From positions 266,961 to 330,960 of the forward strand of contig NZ_BMYK01000001.1 of NCBI RefSeq assembly GCF_014652235.1: a DNA stretch of 64,000 bases, written 5' to 3'. The position numbers and the translations under genes were made by a program. Within the stretch, counting starts at the first letter, position 1. Each line of letters begins with the position of its first letter. The notes below the pieces were generated by a model, which saw only the letters and a program-made list of their open reading frames with translations, was not told the DNA's origin and did no database searches. Source of the DNA: Pseudorhodoferax aquiterrae (GTDB taxonomy: Bacteria > Pseudomonadota > Gammaproteobacteria > Burkholderiales > Burkholderiaceae_C). Below, piece by piece: positions 20,904 to 29,876 of this stretch.

Positions 20904-23630
20904 TCACGCGGTTGGCGGCCGAGCGGCCAACGCGGCCAGCGTGGCCACAAGTTCCTGCGGCGCCACGGGCTTGACCAGGTGAGCCTGGAAACCCGCCATC
21001 AACGCGCGCACGCGGTCCCCCGGCTGGGCCAGGCCGGTCAGCGCCACGGCCGACATGCGCTCGGCCAGCGCGACGTTGCGCGCGTCCTCGCGCGCACGCA
21101 CGGCGCGCATCACGGCGTAGCCGTCCTCCTCGCCGAGCAGGATGTCGCAGACCAGCAGCTGGGGCCATGACGCGCTGGACTGGGCGTCCAGCCAGGCCAG
21201 CGCCTGCGCGCCGCTGGCGCAGGCCTGCACTTGCGCCCCCTCCCGGCGCAGCAGCGCCGCGAGCATGTCGCGCGCATCGGCCAGGTCGTCGACGAGCAGG
21301 ATGCGCAGCCCCGCCAATGGCAGCGGTCCCGGTGCCGGCTGCGGGACGGCGGGCCCGGGGCCTGCGAGGGCCACGGCACGCAGCGGCAGGCTCAGCGCAT
21401 AGCGCATGCCATGCGCGGCGCCGGGCGGCTCCACCGTGAACTGCCCGCCCTGGCGTTCGACCGCGGAACGCAATGCCATCGGGTCCAGCGGCATGTCCGT
21501 GCCGTGGGGCAGGGCCGTGTCCGGCGCAGGCGGGAGCGGAAGCTGGGCGGCGTGGCGGCCGTCCGTGATGCTGAGCCTTGCCAGGGCGCCGCTGCGTTCC
21601 AGCCGCAGCTCGATGCGGCCGCGCGCCGGCGTGGCGTGCAGGGCCCAGACGCAGAGCTGGCGCAACAGTTGGGACAGCGTGCCGGGGTCGCCCGTGACGC
21701 TGGCATCGTCGATCGCGATGTCGGTGTACAGCCGCACCTGGCGCGCCTCGAAGACCTCGCGCAGCCCGTCGATGGTGTCGGCCACGAGCGCCACGAGGTC
21801 GACGGGCTGGCGCGCCAGCGCCCGCTCCAGGCGCTCGAACTGTTGCTGCTGGCGCTGCAGGTTCCACAGCTGCGCGTACAGGCCCTCGCGCGCGAGCAGT
21901 TCCGCGTGGCGGCCGCGCTCGACGATGCGGCCCTTGTCCATGACCAGGATCGCGTCGGCGTTCACGATGGTCGAGAGCCGGTGCGCGATGACCAGCGTGC
22001 TGCGGCCTTCGGCGATGCGGTCGAGTTCGCCCTGGATGGCGCGCTCGGCGCGCGTGTCCAGCGCCGAGGTGGCCTCGTCGAACACCATGATGGGCGGGTT
22101 CTTGAGGAAGGCCCGCGCGATCGCGATGCGCTGCTTCTCGCCGCCGGACAGCTTGAGCCCGCGCTCGCCGACCACCGTGTCGTACTGCTGCGGCAAGGAC
22201 AGGATGAACTCGTGCACCTGGGCTGCCTTGGCTGCCTCCACCACGTCGGCAATGCCCGCGCCGCGGCGGCCGTAGCCGATGTTGTAGGCGATGCTGTCGT
22301 TGAACAGCACGGTGTCCTGCGGCACCAGGCCGATGGCCTCGCGCACGGAGGCCAGGCGCACGGCGCGCAGGTCCTGCCCGTCGACCGTGACCCGGCCGCC
22401 CTGCACTTCGTACAGCCGCAGCAGCAGCCTGGCCAGCGTGGACTTGCCCGAGCCGCTGCCACCGACCACGGCCACGGTCTCGCCGGCACCGATCGTGAAG
22501 CTCACGTCCCACAGCACCTGGCGCCCGGCCTCGTAGCCGAAGTCCACATGCTCGAACGCGACCACGCCGCTGCGCACGGCCAGGGCGGGCTGGCCGGGCC
22601 GGTCCGCGATGTCGGGCTGCTGCGCCAGCAGCGCGAACAGCTTCTCGGTGTTGACCAGCGCGTCGCTCGCCTCGCGGAACACGAAGCCCAGCGCATTGAG
22701 CGGCAGGCAGATCTGGATCAGGTAGGCGTTGACGAGCACGAGGTCGCCCACGGTCATGGCGCCGCGCACGGTCTCCTGGCCGGCCAGCAGCATCACGGCG
22801 GCGACGCCGGCCGCGATCACCGCGCCCTGGCCGATGTGCAGCGCCGACAGCGCGTGCTGGTTGACGATGCTGTCCTGCGCCCATTGCGCGCAGATCTCGG
22901 CATAGCGCTGGCGCTCGTCGGATTCGCGCGCGTAGGCCTTGACGGTCTCGTAGTTCAGCAGGCTGTCGACCAGGCGGCCGTTGGCGCGCGAATCCATGTC
23001 GTTGACGCGGCGCTGGCGCAGCTCGCGCCGCCGGGTGAGCCGCACCGTGAGCGCCGCGTAGACGCCGAAGGTGGCCAGGATGGCGGCCGTGAACCACAGG
23101 CTGTAGCCGCGCGCCATCACGAACAGCACGGCGGCGAACTCCACCAGCGTGGGCAGCACGGTGAACAGCCCGGCGCCGAGCAGGAAGCCGATGCCGGCCG
23201 TGCCGCGCTCCACGTCGCGGATCAGCGCGCCAGTGTTGCGCTGCACATGGAAGCGTGGCCCCAGCGACAGCAGGTGGGCGAAGCTGCGCTCGGCGTAGCC
23301 CGTCACGGTCCACTGGCGCACGGGGACGAACACCAGGTCGCGCAGCTCGGTGAACAAGGTGGCGGCAAAGCGCAGCAGCGCATAGGCCAGGAGCAGAAAC
23401 ACCGGCAGCACGAGCGCGTGCAGGCTGGCGCCGCCTGCGGGCGCCTGCTCGAGCAGCTGCTGCGGCTGGCTGAAGCGGTCGACCACGGCCTTGAGCAGCC
23501 AGGGCACGGCGACGGCCGCGGCCTTGGCCGACAGCAGCAGCCCGAGCGCGAGCAGGGTGCGCCGCGGACGCGCCCAGGCGGCGGCCCAGAGGCCAGCGAA
23601 CACGGGGTGCTTGCCGGTGGCGGAATCCAT
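20904..23630 (-). CDS. ABC exporter half-transporter fused to degenerate GHKL-like module and receiver domain
   Basis: The 908-residue protein begins as an Atm1/HMT1-like half-transporter. About six membrane segments span residues 20-310, then an NBD has VGGSGSGKST (Walker A), LSGGEKQR (signature), IMVFDEATSALD (Walker B) and IAHRLS. Where half-transporters end (about residue 590), it continues for some 190 residues that resemble a histidine-kinase ATPase domain. That part lacks a phosphoacceptor His, and the N-box Asn is replaced (LCVWALHATP). From about residue 790 there is a complete receiver: LLVDD, LLVCDILLGEEDG with the phosphoacceptor Asp, ALTG, and HLVKP with the Lys. Export gated by a two-component signal is the obvious reading but is inference. 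No ribosome site is visible; a 14-bp palindrome abuts the ATG. Confidence 0.88.
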   Translation of the reverse strand: MDSATGKHPVFAGLWAAAWARPRRTLLALGLLLSAKAAAVAVPWLLKAVVDRFSQPQQLLEQAPAGGASLHALVLPVFLLLAYALLRFAATLFTELRDLVFVPVRQWTVTGYAERSFAHLLSLGPRFHVQRNTGALIRDVERGTAGIGFLLGAGLFTVLPTLVEFAAVLFVMARGYSLWFTAAILATFGVYAALTVRLTRRRELRQRRVNDMDSRANGRLVDSLLNYETVKAYARESDERQRYAEICAQWAQDSIVNQHALSALHIGQGAVIAAGVAAVMLLAGQETVRGAMTVGDLVLVNAYLIQICLPLNALGFVFREASDALVNTEKLFALLAQQPDIADRPGQPALAVRSGVVAFEHVDFGYEAGRQVLWDVSFTIGAGETVAVVGGSGSGKSTLARLLLRLYEVQGGRVTVDGQDLRAVRLASVREAIGLVPQDTVLFNDSIAYNIGYGRRGAGIADVVEAAKAAQVHEFILSLPQQYDTVVGERGLKLSGGEKQRIAIARAFLKNPPIMVFDEATSALDTRAERAIQGELDRIAEGRSTLVIAHRLSTIVNADAILVMDKGRIVERGRHAELLAREGLYAQLWNLQRQQQQFERLERALARQPVDLVALVADTIDGLREVFEARQVRLYTDIAIDDASVTGDPGTLSQLLRQLCVWALHATPARGRIELRLERSGALARLSITDGRHAAQLPLPPAPDTALPHGTDMPLDPMALRSAVERQGGQFTVEPPGAAHGMRYALSLPLRAVALAGPGPAVPQPAPGPLPLAGLRILLVDDLADARDMLAALLRREGAQVQACASGAQALAWLDAQSSASWPQLLVCDILLGEEDGYAVMRAVRAREDARNVALAERMSAVALTGLAQPGDRVRALMAGFQAHLVKPVAPQELVATLAALAARPPTA

Positions 23631-23644
23631 GCCACGGCCGTGGC
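23631..23644. other. 14-bp perfect palindrome touching the start codon of the ABC-receiver fusion gene
   Basis: GCCACGGCCGTGGC lies immediately upstream of the ATG (23630-23628), where a Shine-Dalgarno sequence would be expected and none is seen. It could be an operator or a translation-blocking hairpin, or chance in 70 % GC DNA. Confidence 0.35.
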
Positions 23645-23681
23645 AAGCCGGGTGCCCGGCGGCGGCCGGCGGCGTGCGGGG

Positions 23682-24623
23682 CTAGTCGCCGCGCAGCCGC
23701 TCGCCGAAGCGCCGGATGCCCTGCTGCACCAGGGCCTGTGCTGCCGGCGACCAGCGCCCCATGTCGTAGAAGCCGTGCACCATGCCGGGGCCGGCGATGT
23801 GTTCGGCATGGTTGCCGGCGGCCCGCAGGGCCTCGGCATAGGCCATGCCGCTGTCGCGCAGCGGATCGAACTCGGCCGTCACGACCACGGCCGGCGGCAG
23901 CCGCGTGAGGTCGCGGTGGCGCAGCGGTGCCAGGCGCGGGTCCAGCGGGTCGGCCACCGTGCCGGCGTAGTGCGCGTAGAACCAGGCCATGGTCGCGGTC
24001 TCCAGGAAATAACCCTTGGCGTTCTGCGCCAGGCTGGCGTAGTCGGCCTGCGCATGGTCCACCGCGGGATAGATCAGGAACTGCGCGGCCAGCGCGGTGC
24101 CGGCATCGCGCAGCTGCTGCGCGACCACGGCCGCGAGGTTGCCACCCGCGCTGTCGCCGGCCACGCCCACGGTGGCGGTGCCGCCGAGTTCGGCCGCATG
24201 CGCGACGACCCAGCGCGCCGCGGCCACGGCGTCCAGGGCCGCGGCCGGGAACGGGTGCTCGGGCGCGAGCCGGTAGTCCACGGCCACGACCACGGCCCGG
24301 GCGCCGCGGCACAGGTCGCGGCACATGTTGTCGTGCGTGTCCAGGTCGCCGATGACCCAGCCGCCGCCGTGGAAGTAGGCGACGGTGGGGAAGGGGCCCG
24401 CGCCCTCGGGGCGGTAGATGCGGGCCTTCAGCGGGCCGGTGGCGCCATCGACCGTGGTGTCCTGCACCTGGGCCACGGGCACGACCTCGGTCGGCTTGCG
24501 CGTGCCGAAGGTCAGCGCGAGGTAGCCCGCACGGCCCTCGGCCGGCGTGCCTTCGGAAGTGGGCTTCCTGCCGGACGCGGCCATCATCTGCAGCACGCCG
24601 GCGAGGTGGGGGTCCAGGGGCAT
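23682..24623 (-). CDS. Alpha/beta-hydrolase, hormone-sensitive-lipase family esterase
   Basis: The 313-residue enzyme has the family's oxyanion-hole motif YFHGGGWVIGD, the DYRLAPEHPFPAA block, and the nucleophile elbow GDSAGGN with the catalytic serine. A late aspartate (EFDPLRD) and histidine (MVHGFYDMG) complete the triad. It hydrolyses short to medium acyl esters in the cytoplasm. AAGGAGA upstream of ATG 24623 supports the start. It lies 19 bases after a Baeyer-Villiger monooxygenase gene. In known ketone-degradation operons that pair converts a ketone to an ester and then to alcohol plus acid, so a linked function is likely. Confidence 0.9.
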   Translation of the reverse strand: MPLDPHLAGVLQMMAASGRKPTSEGTPAEGRAGYLALTFGTRKPTEVVPVAQVQDTTVDGATGPLKARIYRPEGAGPFPTVAYFHGGGWVIGDLDTHDNMCRDLCRGARAVVVAVDYRLAPEHPFPAAALDAVAAARWVVAHAAELGGTATVGVAGDSAGGNLAAVVAQQLRDAGTALAAQFLIYPAVDHAQADYASLAQNAKGYFLETATMAWFYAHYAGTVADPLDPRLAPLRHRDLTRLPPAVVVTAEFDPLRDSGMAYAEALRAAGNHAEHIAGPGMVHGFYDMGRWSPAAQALVQQGIRRFGERLRGD

Positions 24624-24642
24624 GGGTCGTTCTCCTTCGGAA

Positions 24643-26133
24643 TCAGCGGTAGGCGAGCGTGCTGTCGTCGGGCCGCACGGCCGGCAGTGCGCTGCGCTCG
24701 TCCTGGTACTCGAGGTTGTGGCGCCAGGGGTCGCGGTCGCCCTGGCGGAACATGCGGTGCTGGGCGCGCAGGATGTAGCCCGCGTTGAAGTTCTGCGGGT
24801 CCATCCAGGGCAGGCGCGGCATGCCCGCGTCTTCGGCGCGCAGCCGGGGCGCGACGACGGCGTGGCCCGCGTCCTGCATGTGCTGGAGCACGCGGCACAC
24901 CAGCTCGCAGACCAGGTCCAGCCGCAGCGTCCAGCTCGAGCGGAAGTAGCCCATGACATAGGCCAGGTTGGGCAGGCCCTCGAGCATGATGCCGCGCCAG
25001 GTCAGGCGCTGCGTGAAGTCCACGGGCACGCCGTCGATGCCGAAGGGCACGCCGCCCAGCACCTGCAGCTCGAAGCCCGTGGCGGTGACGACCACGTCGG
25101 CCGGCAACTGCGCACCGCTCGCCAGCCGGATGCCGCCGGCGTCGAAGCACTCGATGCCGTCGGTGACCACCGAGGCCTTGCCGCTGCGGATGGCGGCGAA
25201 CAGGTCGCCGTCGGGCACCACGGCCACGCGCTGCTGCCAGGAGCGGTAGCGCGGGTTGAAGTGCCGGTCCACGTCGAAGCCCTCGGGCAGCTGGGCACGC
25301 GCCTGCTGCAGCAGGTTGGCGCGCAGCTCCTCGGGCCGCTCGAAGGACATGCGCACCACCTCGCTGTTGCGCGCGATGTGGGCGCGGCGCAGGATCTCGT
25401 GCGTCCACGCGGGCGGCAGGTCGAGCGCGCGCAGCGGTGCTTCGAGCGGGTGGGCGCGCGGCAGGGCCGAGAAGAAGGTCGGCGAGCGCTGCAGCATGGT
25501 CACGTGCGCCACGCGCTCGGCCAGTGCCGGGATCAGCGTGGCGGCCGTGGCGCCCGAGCCGATCACCACCACACGCCGGCCCGTGCAGTCCAGGTCCTCG
25601 GGCCAGTGCTGCGGATGCACCACGTGGCCCTGGAAGCGCTCCAGCCCCGGCCAGGCGGGCGTGTAGGGCTGGCCGTGGTCGTAGTAGCCGGCGCACATCC
25701 AGAGGAAGCCCGTGGTCAGGGTCAACACATCGCCCTGCGCCTTGCGCGCGATGCGCAGCGTCCAGCGCCGCTGCGTCGACGACCAGTCGGCCGACAGCAC
25801 GCGGTGGCCGTAGCGGATCAGCGGCGCCAGGCCGTTCTCGGCGATGGTGTCGGCGAGGTAGCGGCGGATCTCGTCGGCCGTGGCGATGGCGCTGCCCGTC
25901 CAGGGTTTGAAGGCGTAGCCGTAGGTGTACAGGTCGCTGTCGGAGCGGGCGCCGGGGTAGCGGTGCGTCCACCAGGTACCGCCGAAGCCGTCCATGGCCT
26001 CGAGCACGGCGACGCTGCGTTCGGGCCAGCGCTGGCGCAGGTGGCGTGCGGCGCCGATGCCGGAGATGCCGGCGCCGATGACCAGCAAGTCGAAGTGCGC
26101 GCCGTTGTCGTTCTGGCTCTGGGCGATGGCCAT
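24643..26133 (-). CDS. Flavin-containing (Baeyer-Villiger type) monooxygenase
   Basis: The 496-residue flavoprotein has an N-terminal FAD site (VIGAGISGIGAA), a second dinucleotide site for NADPH (VVVIGSGATAATL), and between them FQGHVVHPQHWP. That segment matches the Baeyer-Villiger fingerprint FxGxxxHxxxWP. DGFGGTWW and YPGARSDS are also typical. Such enzymes insert oxygen next to a ketone to give an ester or lactone; the substrate is not predictable. Its ATG has AGGAGA ten bases upstream, and a half-palindromic regulon promoter (26176-26220) lies ahead of it. The esterase downstream is the natural partner. Confidence 0.9.
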   Translation of the reverse strand: MAIAQSQNDNGAHFDLLVIGAGISGIGAARHLRQRWPERSVAVLEAMDGFGGTWWTHRYPGARSDSDLYTYGYAFKPWTGSAIATADEIRRYLADTIAENGLAPLIRYGHRVLSADWSSTQRRWTLRIARKAQGDVLTLTTGFLWMCAGYYDHGQPYTPAWPGLERFQGHVVHPQHWPEDLDCTGRRVVVIGSGATAATLIPALAERVAHVTMLQRSPTFFSALPRAHPLEAPLRALDLPPAWTHEILRRAHIARNSEVVRMSFERPEELRANLLQQARAQLPEGFDVDRHFNPRYRSWQQRVAVVPDGDLFAAIRSGKASVVTDGIECFDAGGIRLASGAQLPADVVVTATGFELQVLGGVPFGIDGVPVDFTQRLTWRGIMLEGLPNLAYVMGYFRSSWTLRLDLVCELVCRVLQHMQDAGHAVVAPRLRAEDAGMPRLPWMDPQNFNAGYILRAQHRMFRQGDRDPWRHNLEYQDERSALPAVRPDDSTLAYR

Positions 26134-26175
26134 GGGCTTGTCTCCTTGTCGCGGTGCACGGGGTGCCTCGCGGAG

Positions 26176-26220
26176 ATCTTAGGCCGGCTGCCGCAGCCGC
26201 CGCGTCGTCCAAGGGACAGC
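26176..26220 (-). promoter_or_regulatory. Degenerate operator GCTGTCCCTTGGACGA with -10 TAAGAT (regulon site)
   Basis: On the minus strand the right half-site GGACGA (26210-26205) is intact and the left half is diverged. TAAGAT (26181-26176) follows after 23 bases, the same register as the perfect sites. It would drive the monooxygenase-esterase pair. Confidence 0.5.
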
Positions 26221-26225
26221 GGCGT

Positions 26226-27770
26226 TCAGCCCACCTTGCGCTGCTGCCCGTCCCAGAACGGCGCGCGCAGCGCCTTCTTGTCGATCTTGCCGAGCGCCGT
26301 GAGCGGCAGCGCTTCCACGAAATCGATGCGCTTGGGCGCTTGTTGCGCGCCCTTGTGCTGCTTGACGAGCGCCATGAGCGCCTGCGCATCCACCTGCATG
26401 CCGGGCCGGCACACGACCATGGCGGCCACGGCCTCGCCCCAGGTCGGGTCCGGCACGCCGATCACGGCCGCCATGGCCACGGCCGGGTGCGTGGTCAGCA
26501 CGTCTTCGACCTCGCGCGGGTAGACGTTGAAGCCGCCCGAGACCACCATGTCCTTCTTGCGGTCGACGATGTACAGGTAGCCGGCCTCGTCCTGGCGCGC
26601 GATGTCGCTGGTGTGCAGCCAGCCACCGGCCAGCGCCTCTGCCGTGAGTTCGGGCCGGTTCCAGTACAGCGCCATGGCGCTGTCGGCGCGCACGCAGATC
26701 TCGCCGGGCGCGCCGGGTGCCACCTCTTCGCCGTCGTCGCCGAGCAGGCGCAGGTCGCAGCCGGCCAGCGGCATGCCGCAGGAGGCGAAGCGCTCGGGCC
26801 GGCGCGGGTCGTGGTCGGCCTTGCGGAGCAGGCTGATCGGGTAGCACTCGGTCTGGCCGTACAGCTGCGAGAACACCGGGCCGATGCGCTCCATGCCTTC
26901 GAGCAGCCGCGTGGGCGACATGGGCGAGGCGCCGTACAGCAGCAGCTCCAGCGCGCTGGTGTCGGTGCGGTCCAGGCCCGGATGGTCCAGCAGCTTGTAG
27001 ACCATGGTGGGCACGAGCAGCGTCATGTTGATGTGCTGGGCCTGCAGCGTGGCCAGCAGCCGCTCCGGGTCGAAGCCGCGCTGCAGGTGCACGGTGCCGC
27101 CGCGCAGCAGCGTGGGCAGCAGCTTGGTGCCGGCCACATGGCTGATCGGCGCAGCCGCCAGGTAGCGCGGCGTGGCCGGCAGCTCGAAGTCCGCCAGGAT
27201 GGCGCGCGTGATCGCGGCCTGCTGGTGCTGGTGGCGCAGCGCGGCCTTGGAGCGGCCCGTGGTGCCGCCCGTGTAGCCCAGGCTGGCGACGGTGTGCGCC
27301 TGCGAAAGATCGCGCGGGCTGTGTTCGCCGGCGGCGGCCATGGCAGCGAGCAGGTCGCGGCCGTAGCTGGCCGGGCCCAGCGTCCAGACCTGGTGCAGCT
27401 GCGGGCAGGCGGCGGCCAGCGCGCCGCCGCGCTCGGCATAGGTCGCGGCGTCGACCATCAGCAACTGGGCTTGCGCGTCCTCGATCTGGAACTGCTGCTC
27501 GGGCAGGGCCGCGAGCGGATGCAGCCAGGTCGTGCTACCGCCCAGGGCCTGCACCGCGATCTCGGCGGCCCAGGCCTCGGCGCGGTTGGCGGCGAGCAGC
27601 GCCACGCGCGGCGCTGCGGTGCCGCCTGCGGCCAGCACGGCCTGGATGCGGCCGATCAGCGCCAGTGTCCCGGCATAGCTGAGCTGGCGCCCCTCTTCGA
27701 CGAAGGCGATGCGCTCCGGGTGGCGACGCAAGGCCCGCAGTGCCAGCGCGGGTGCAGTGGGGCCGTGCAC
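26226..27770 (-). CDS. Acyl-CoA synthetase (AMP-forming, ANL family)
   Basis: The protein of about 514 residues shows the adenylate-forming motifs YTGGTTGRSKAA (P-loop), LYGQTECYP, GWLHTSDIARQDEAGYLYIVDRKKDM, and GGFNVYPREVEDVL. The C-terminal LGKIDKKALR carries the catalytic lysine. It activates a carboxylic acid to its CoA thioester through an acyl-AMP; chain or ring type is unknown. No ATG fits. GTG at 27770, after a weak AGG, is chosen, with GTG at 27776 as an alternative, both just after the thiolase stop. It is therefore translated in the thiolase transcript and precedes the monooxygenase-esterase pair. Confidence 0.85.
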   Translation of the reverse strand: MHGPTAPALALRALRRHPERIAFVEEGRQLSYAGTLALIGRIQAVLAAGGTAAPRVALLAANRAEAWAAEIAVQALGGSTTWLHPLAALPEQQFQIEDAQAQLLMVDAATYAERGGALAAACPQLHQVWTLGPASYGRDLLAAMAAAGEHSPRDLSQAHTVASLGYTGGTTGRSKAALRHQHQQAAITRAILADFELPATPRYLAAAPISHVAGTKLLPTLLRGGTVHLQRGFDPERLLATLQAQHINMTLLVPTMVYKLLDHPGLDRTDTSALELLLYGASPMSPTRLLEGMERIGPVFSQLYGQTECYPISLLRKADHDPRRPERFASCGMPLAGCDLRLLGDDGEEVAPGAPGEICVRADSAMALYWNRPELTAEALAGGWLHTSDIARQDEAGYLYIVDRKKDMVVSGGFNVYPREVEDVLTTHPAVAMAAVIGVPDPTWGEAVAAMVVCRPGMQVDAQALMALVKQHKGAQQAPKRIDFVEALPLTALGKIDKKALRAPFWDGQQRKVG

Positions 27771-27781
27771 GGGCACCTGCG

Positions 27782-29020
27782 CTACACGCGCTCGATGATG
27801 ATGGCCGGGGCCATGCCGCCGGCGGCGCACATGGTGACCAGGCCGCGCTTGAGGTCGCGCCGTTCCAGCTCGTCCAGCAGCGTGCCGATCAGCAGCGAGC
27901 CGGTGGCGCCGATGGGATGGCCCAGCGCCATGGCGCCGCCGTTCACGTTGACCTTGGCACGGTCGAGCCGGAGGTCGCGGATGAACTTCTCGGCCACGAC
28001 GGCGAAGGCCTCGTTGATTTCCCACAGGTCGATGTCGTCCACCGTGAGGCCGGCCTTGGCCAGCACCTTGCGCGCGGCCGGGACCGGGGCGTTGAGCATC
28101 AGCGTGGCGCTGTCGCCCACGTTGGCCATGGCGACGACGCGGGCGCGGGGCTTGAGGCCGCGCTTCTTGACGTAGGCGCCCGAGGCCAGCAGCAGCGCGC
28201 CGGCGCCGTCCACCACGCCCGAGCTGTTGCCGGCGTGGTGCACGTAGTTGATCTTGAGGTCCGGGAAGACCTGCCGGATCAGGCCGGCATAGGTGTTGCC
28301 CTGGTCGTCGATGGGGCGCTCGGCCATGACCTCGAAGGCGGGCTTGAGCGAGGCCAGCCCCTCCAGCGTGGTCTGCGGGCGTGGGAACTCCTCGCGGTCC
28401 AGCGCCAGGCTGCCGTCTTCGCGGTAGACCGGCACCAGGCTGCGCTTGAAGTGGCCGCCCTCGATGGCGGCGGCGGCGCGTTGCTGGCTCACGAGGGCCA
28501 GCTCGTCCAGCGCGCTGCGCGGGATGCCTTCCAGCGTGGCGATGGCGTCGGCGCAGACGCCCTGGTGCGACTGCGGCACGTTGCGGCGCAGGCGCAGGTT
28601 GCCGGCGTCCATCATGTTGGGGTTGGCGGGATCGGCGAGCGTGGCCGTGTAGCTCATCATCTCGCAGCCGCCCGCGATGACCAGATCCTCGAAGCCCGCG
28701 GCCACGGTGGCGGCCGCCAGGTTGACCGAGGTGATGCCCGAGCCGCAGAAGCGGTCCAGCGTCACGCCGCTGGCCAGGTGGCTGTAGCCGGCGTCCAGCA
28801 GCGCCATGCGCGCCATGTCCATGCCCTGCTTGCCGCGCTGGGTGGAGGTGCCCCAGATCACGTCGTCCACCTCGGCGGTGTCGAGCTGGTTGCGCTCGGC
28901 GATGGCCTTGAGCACGGTGGCGGCCAGGTGCTGGGGATGCTGGTCGGCAAGGGCGCCCTTGCCGACCTTGCCGATGCCGCGCGGCGTGCGGCAGGTGTCG
29001 ATGATGTATGCGTCGGACAT
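27782..29020 (-). CDS. Acetyl-CoA acetyltransferase / 3-ketoacyl-CoA thiolase
   Basis: The 412-residue protein has the thiolase nucleophile in TLDRFCGSGITSVN (about Cys92), NEAFAVVAEKF, the active-site histidine block GGAMALGHPIGATGS, and the second cysteine in VTMCAAGGMAPA. It cleaves 3-ketoacyl-CoA with CoA at the end of a beta-oxidation round. The start is supported by the conserved AYIIDTCRTPRGIGK N-terminus. A regulon promoter with TAGTCT lies 59 bases upstream of the ATG, separating it from the crotonase gene on the same strand. The acyl-CoA synthetase follows within a few bases. Confidence 0.93.
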   Translation of the reverse strand: MSDAYIIDTCRTPRGIGKVGKGALADQHPQHLAATVLKAIAERNQLDTAEVDDVIWGTSTQRGKQGMDMARMALLDAGYSHLASGVTLDRFCGSGITSVNLAAATVAAGFEDLVIAGGCEMMSYTATLADPANPNMMDAGNLRLRRNVPQSHQGVCADAIATLEGIPRSALDELALVSQQRAAAAIEGGHFKRSLVPVYREDGSLALDREEFPRPQTTLEGLASLKPAFEVMAERPIDDQGNTYAGLIRQVFPDLKINYVHHAGNSSGVVDGAGALLLASGAYVKKRGLKPRARVVAMANVGDSATLMLNAPVPAARKVLAKAGLTVDDIDLWEINEAFAVVAEKFIRDLRLDRAKVNVNGGAMALGHPIGATGSLLIGTLLDELERRDLKRGLVTMCAAGGMAPAIIIERV

Positions 29021-29050
29021 GGTGGTGGTCTGTGCGTTGCGAAGATCGGC

Positions 29051-29094
29051 AGACTAGCGGCGCGGCGCGCCGCCGTCATCGTCCGAAGCGACGA
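29051..29094 (-). promoter_or_regulatory. Operator TCGTCGCTTCGGACGA with -10 TAGTCT (regulon site)
   Basis: On the minus strand the palindrome (29094-29079) is followed after 22 bases by TAGTCT (29056-29051). It drives the thiolase-ligase unit. Confidence 0.7.
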
Positions 29095-29102
29095 GTCGGG
29101 GT

Positions 29103-29876
29103 TTACCCGGCCTGGATGCGGCCGCGGGCCTGCACCTCCTCGCGCCGGGCGCGCAGCTGGGCGGTGTCCAGCGACTGGGCCCAGCGGCGCGATGCCGCCC
29201 TCTCCTCGACCAGGCCGTCGGCCAGGCTGCCGGCGTAGCCGCCGTCGATGAGCTGCTTGTAGATCTGCACCACCTCGGGCAGCGCACTGGCCATGTCGGC
29301 GGCCAGCGCGAAGGCCTGGGGCAGCAGGTCTTCGGGCGCGACCACGCGGTTGACCAGGCCCCAGCGCTCGGCCTGCTCGGCACCGACGAAGTTGCCGCTG
29401 AACGACATCTCCTTGGCGCGGGCGATGCCGATCAGCCGCGGCAGCTTCTGCGACAGGCCCCAGCCCGGCACCACGCCCACGCGCGCATGGGTGTCGGCGA
29501 AGCGCGCCTGGGTCGAGGCGATCAGCACGTCGCAGGCCAGGGCGAGTTCCAGCCCGCCCGTGACGGCCGCGCCGTTGATGGCACCAATGATGGGCCGGCC
29601 GAAGCGCTGCAGCGCAAGCACAGGGTCTGCCTTGGCGTTGCCCAGCGCGTTGCCGTCGATCTCGCGCAGGTCCAGGCCGGCGCAGAAGGCGCGGCCGGCG
29701 CCGGTCAGCACCAGCACGCGCACGGTGGGGTCGGCCGCCAGGCGGTCCACGGCGTCGGCGATGGCCTGGCGCAGCGCGAGCGACAGCGCGTTCATGGCCT
29801 GCGGCCGGTTCAGCGTGAGACAGGCGACGCCGGGCGAGGGCGTGGACAGCTGCAGCAGTTCGTCGCTCGTGCTCAT
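29103..29876 (-). CDS. Enoyl-CoA hydratase/isomerase (crotonase family)
   Basis: The 257-residue protein has the crotonase oxyanion-hole segments AFCAGLDLREID and GAINGAAVTGGLELALACD. RFADTHARVGVVPGWGLSQKL follows, where one catalytic glutamate position of true hydratases is occupied by Gly/Val-rich residues. It may therefore be an isomerase or dehalogenase-like member rather than a classical hydratase. It is the third gene of a GST-isomerase-crotonase unit, overlapping the isomerase by ATGA. Its product would feed the thiolase downstream. Confidence 0.88.
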   Translation of the reverse strand: MSTSDELLQLSTPSPGVACLTLNRPQAMNALSLALRQAIADAVDRLAADPTVRVLVLTGAGRAFCAGLDLREIDGNALGNAKADPVLALQRFGRPIIGAINGAAVTGGLELALACDVLIASTQARFADTHARVGVVPGWGLSQKLPRLIGIARAKEMSFSGNFVGAEQAERWGLVNRVVAPEDLLPQAFALAADMASALPEVVQIYKQLIDGGYAGSLADGLVEERAASRRWAQSLDTAQLRARREEVQARGRIQAG

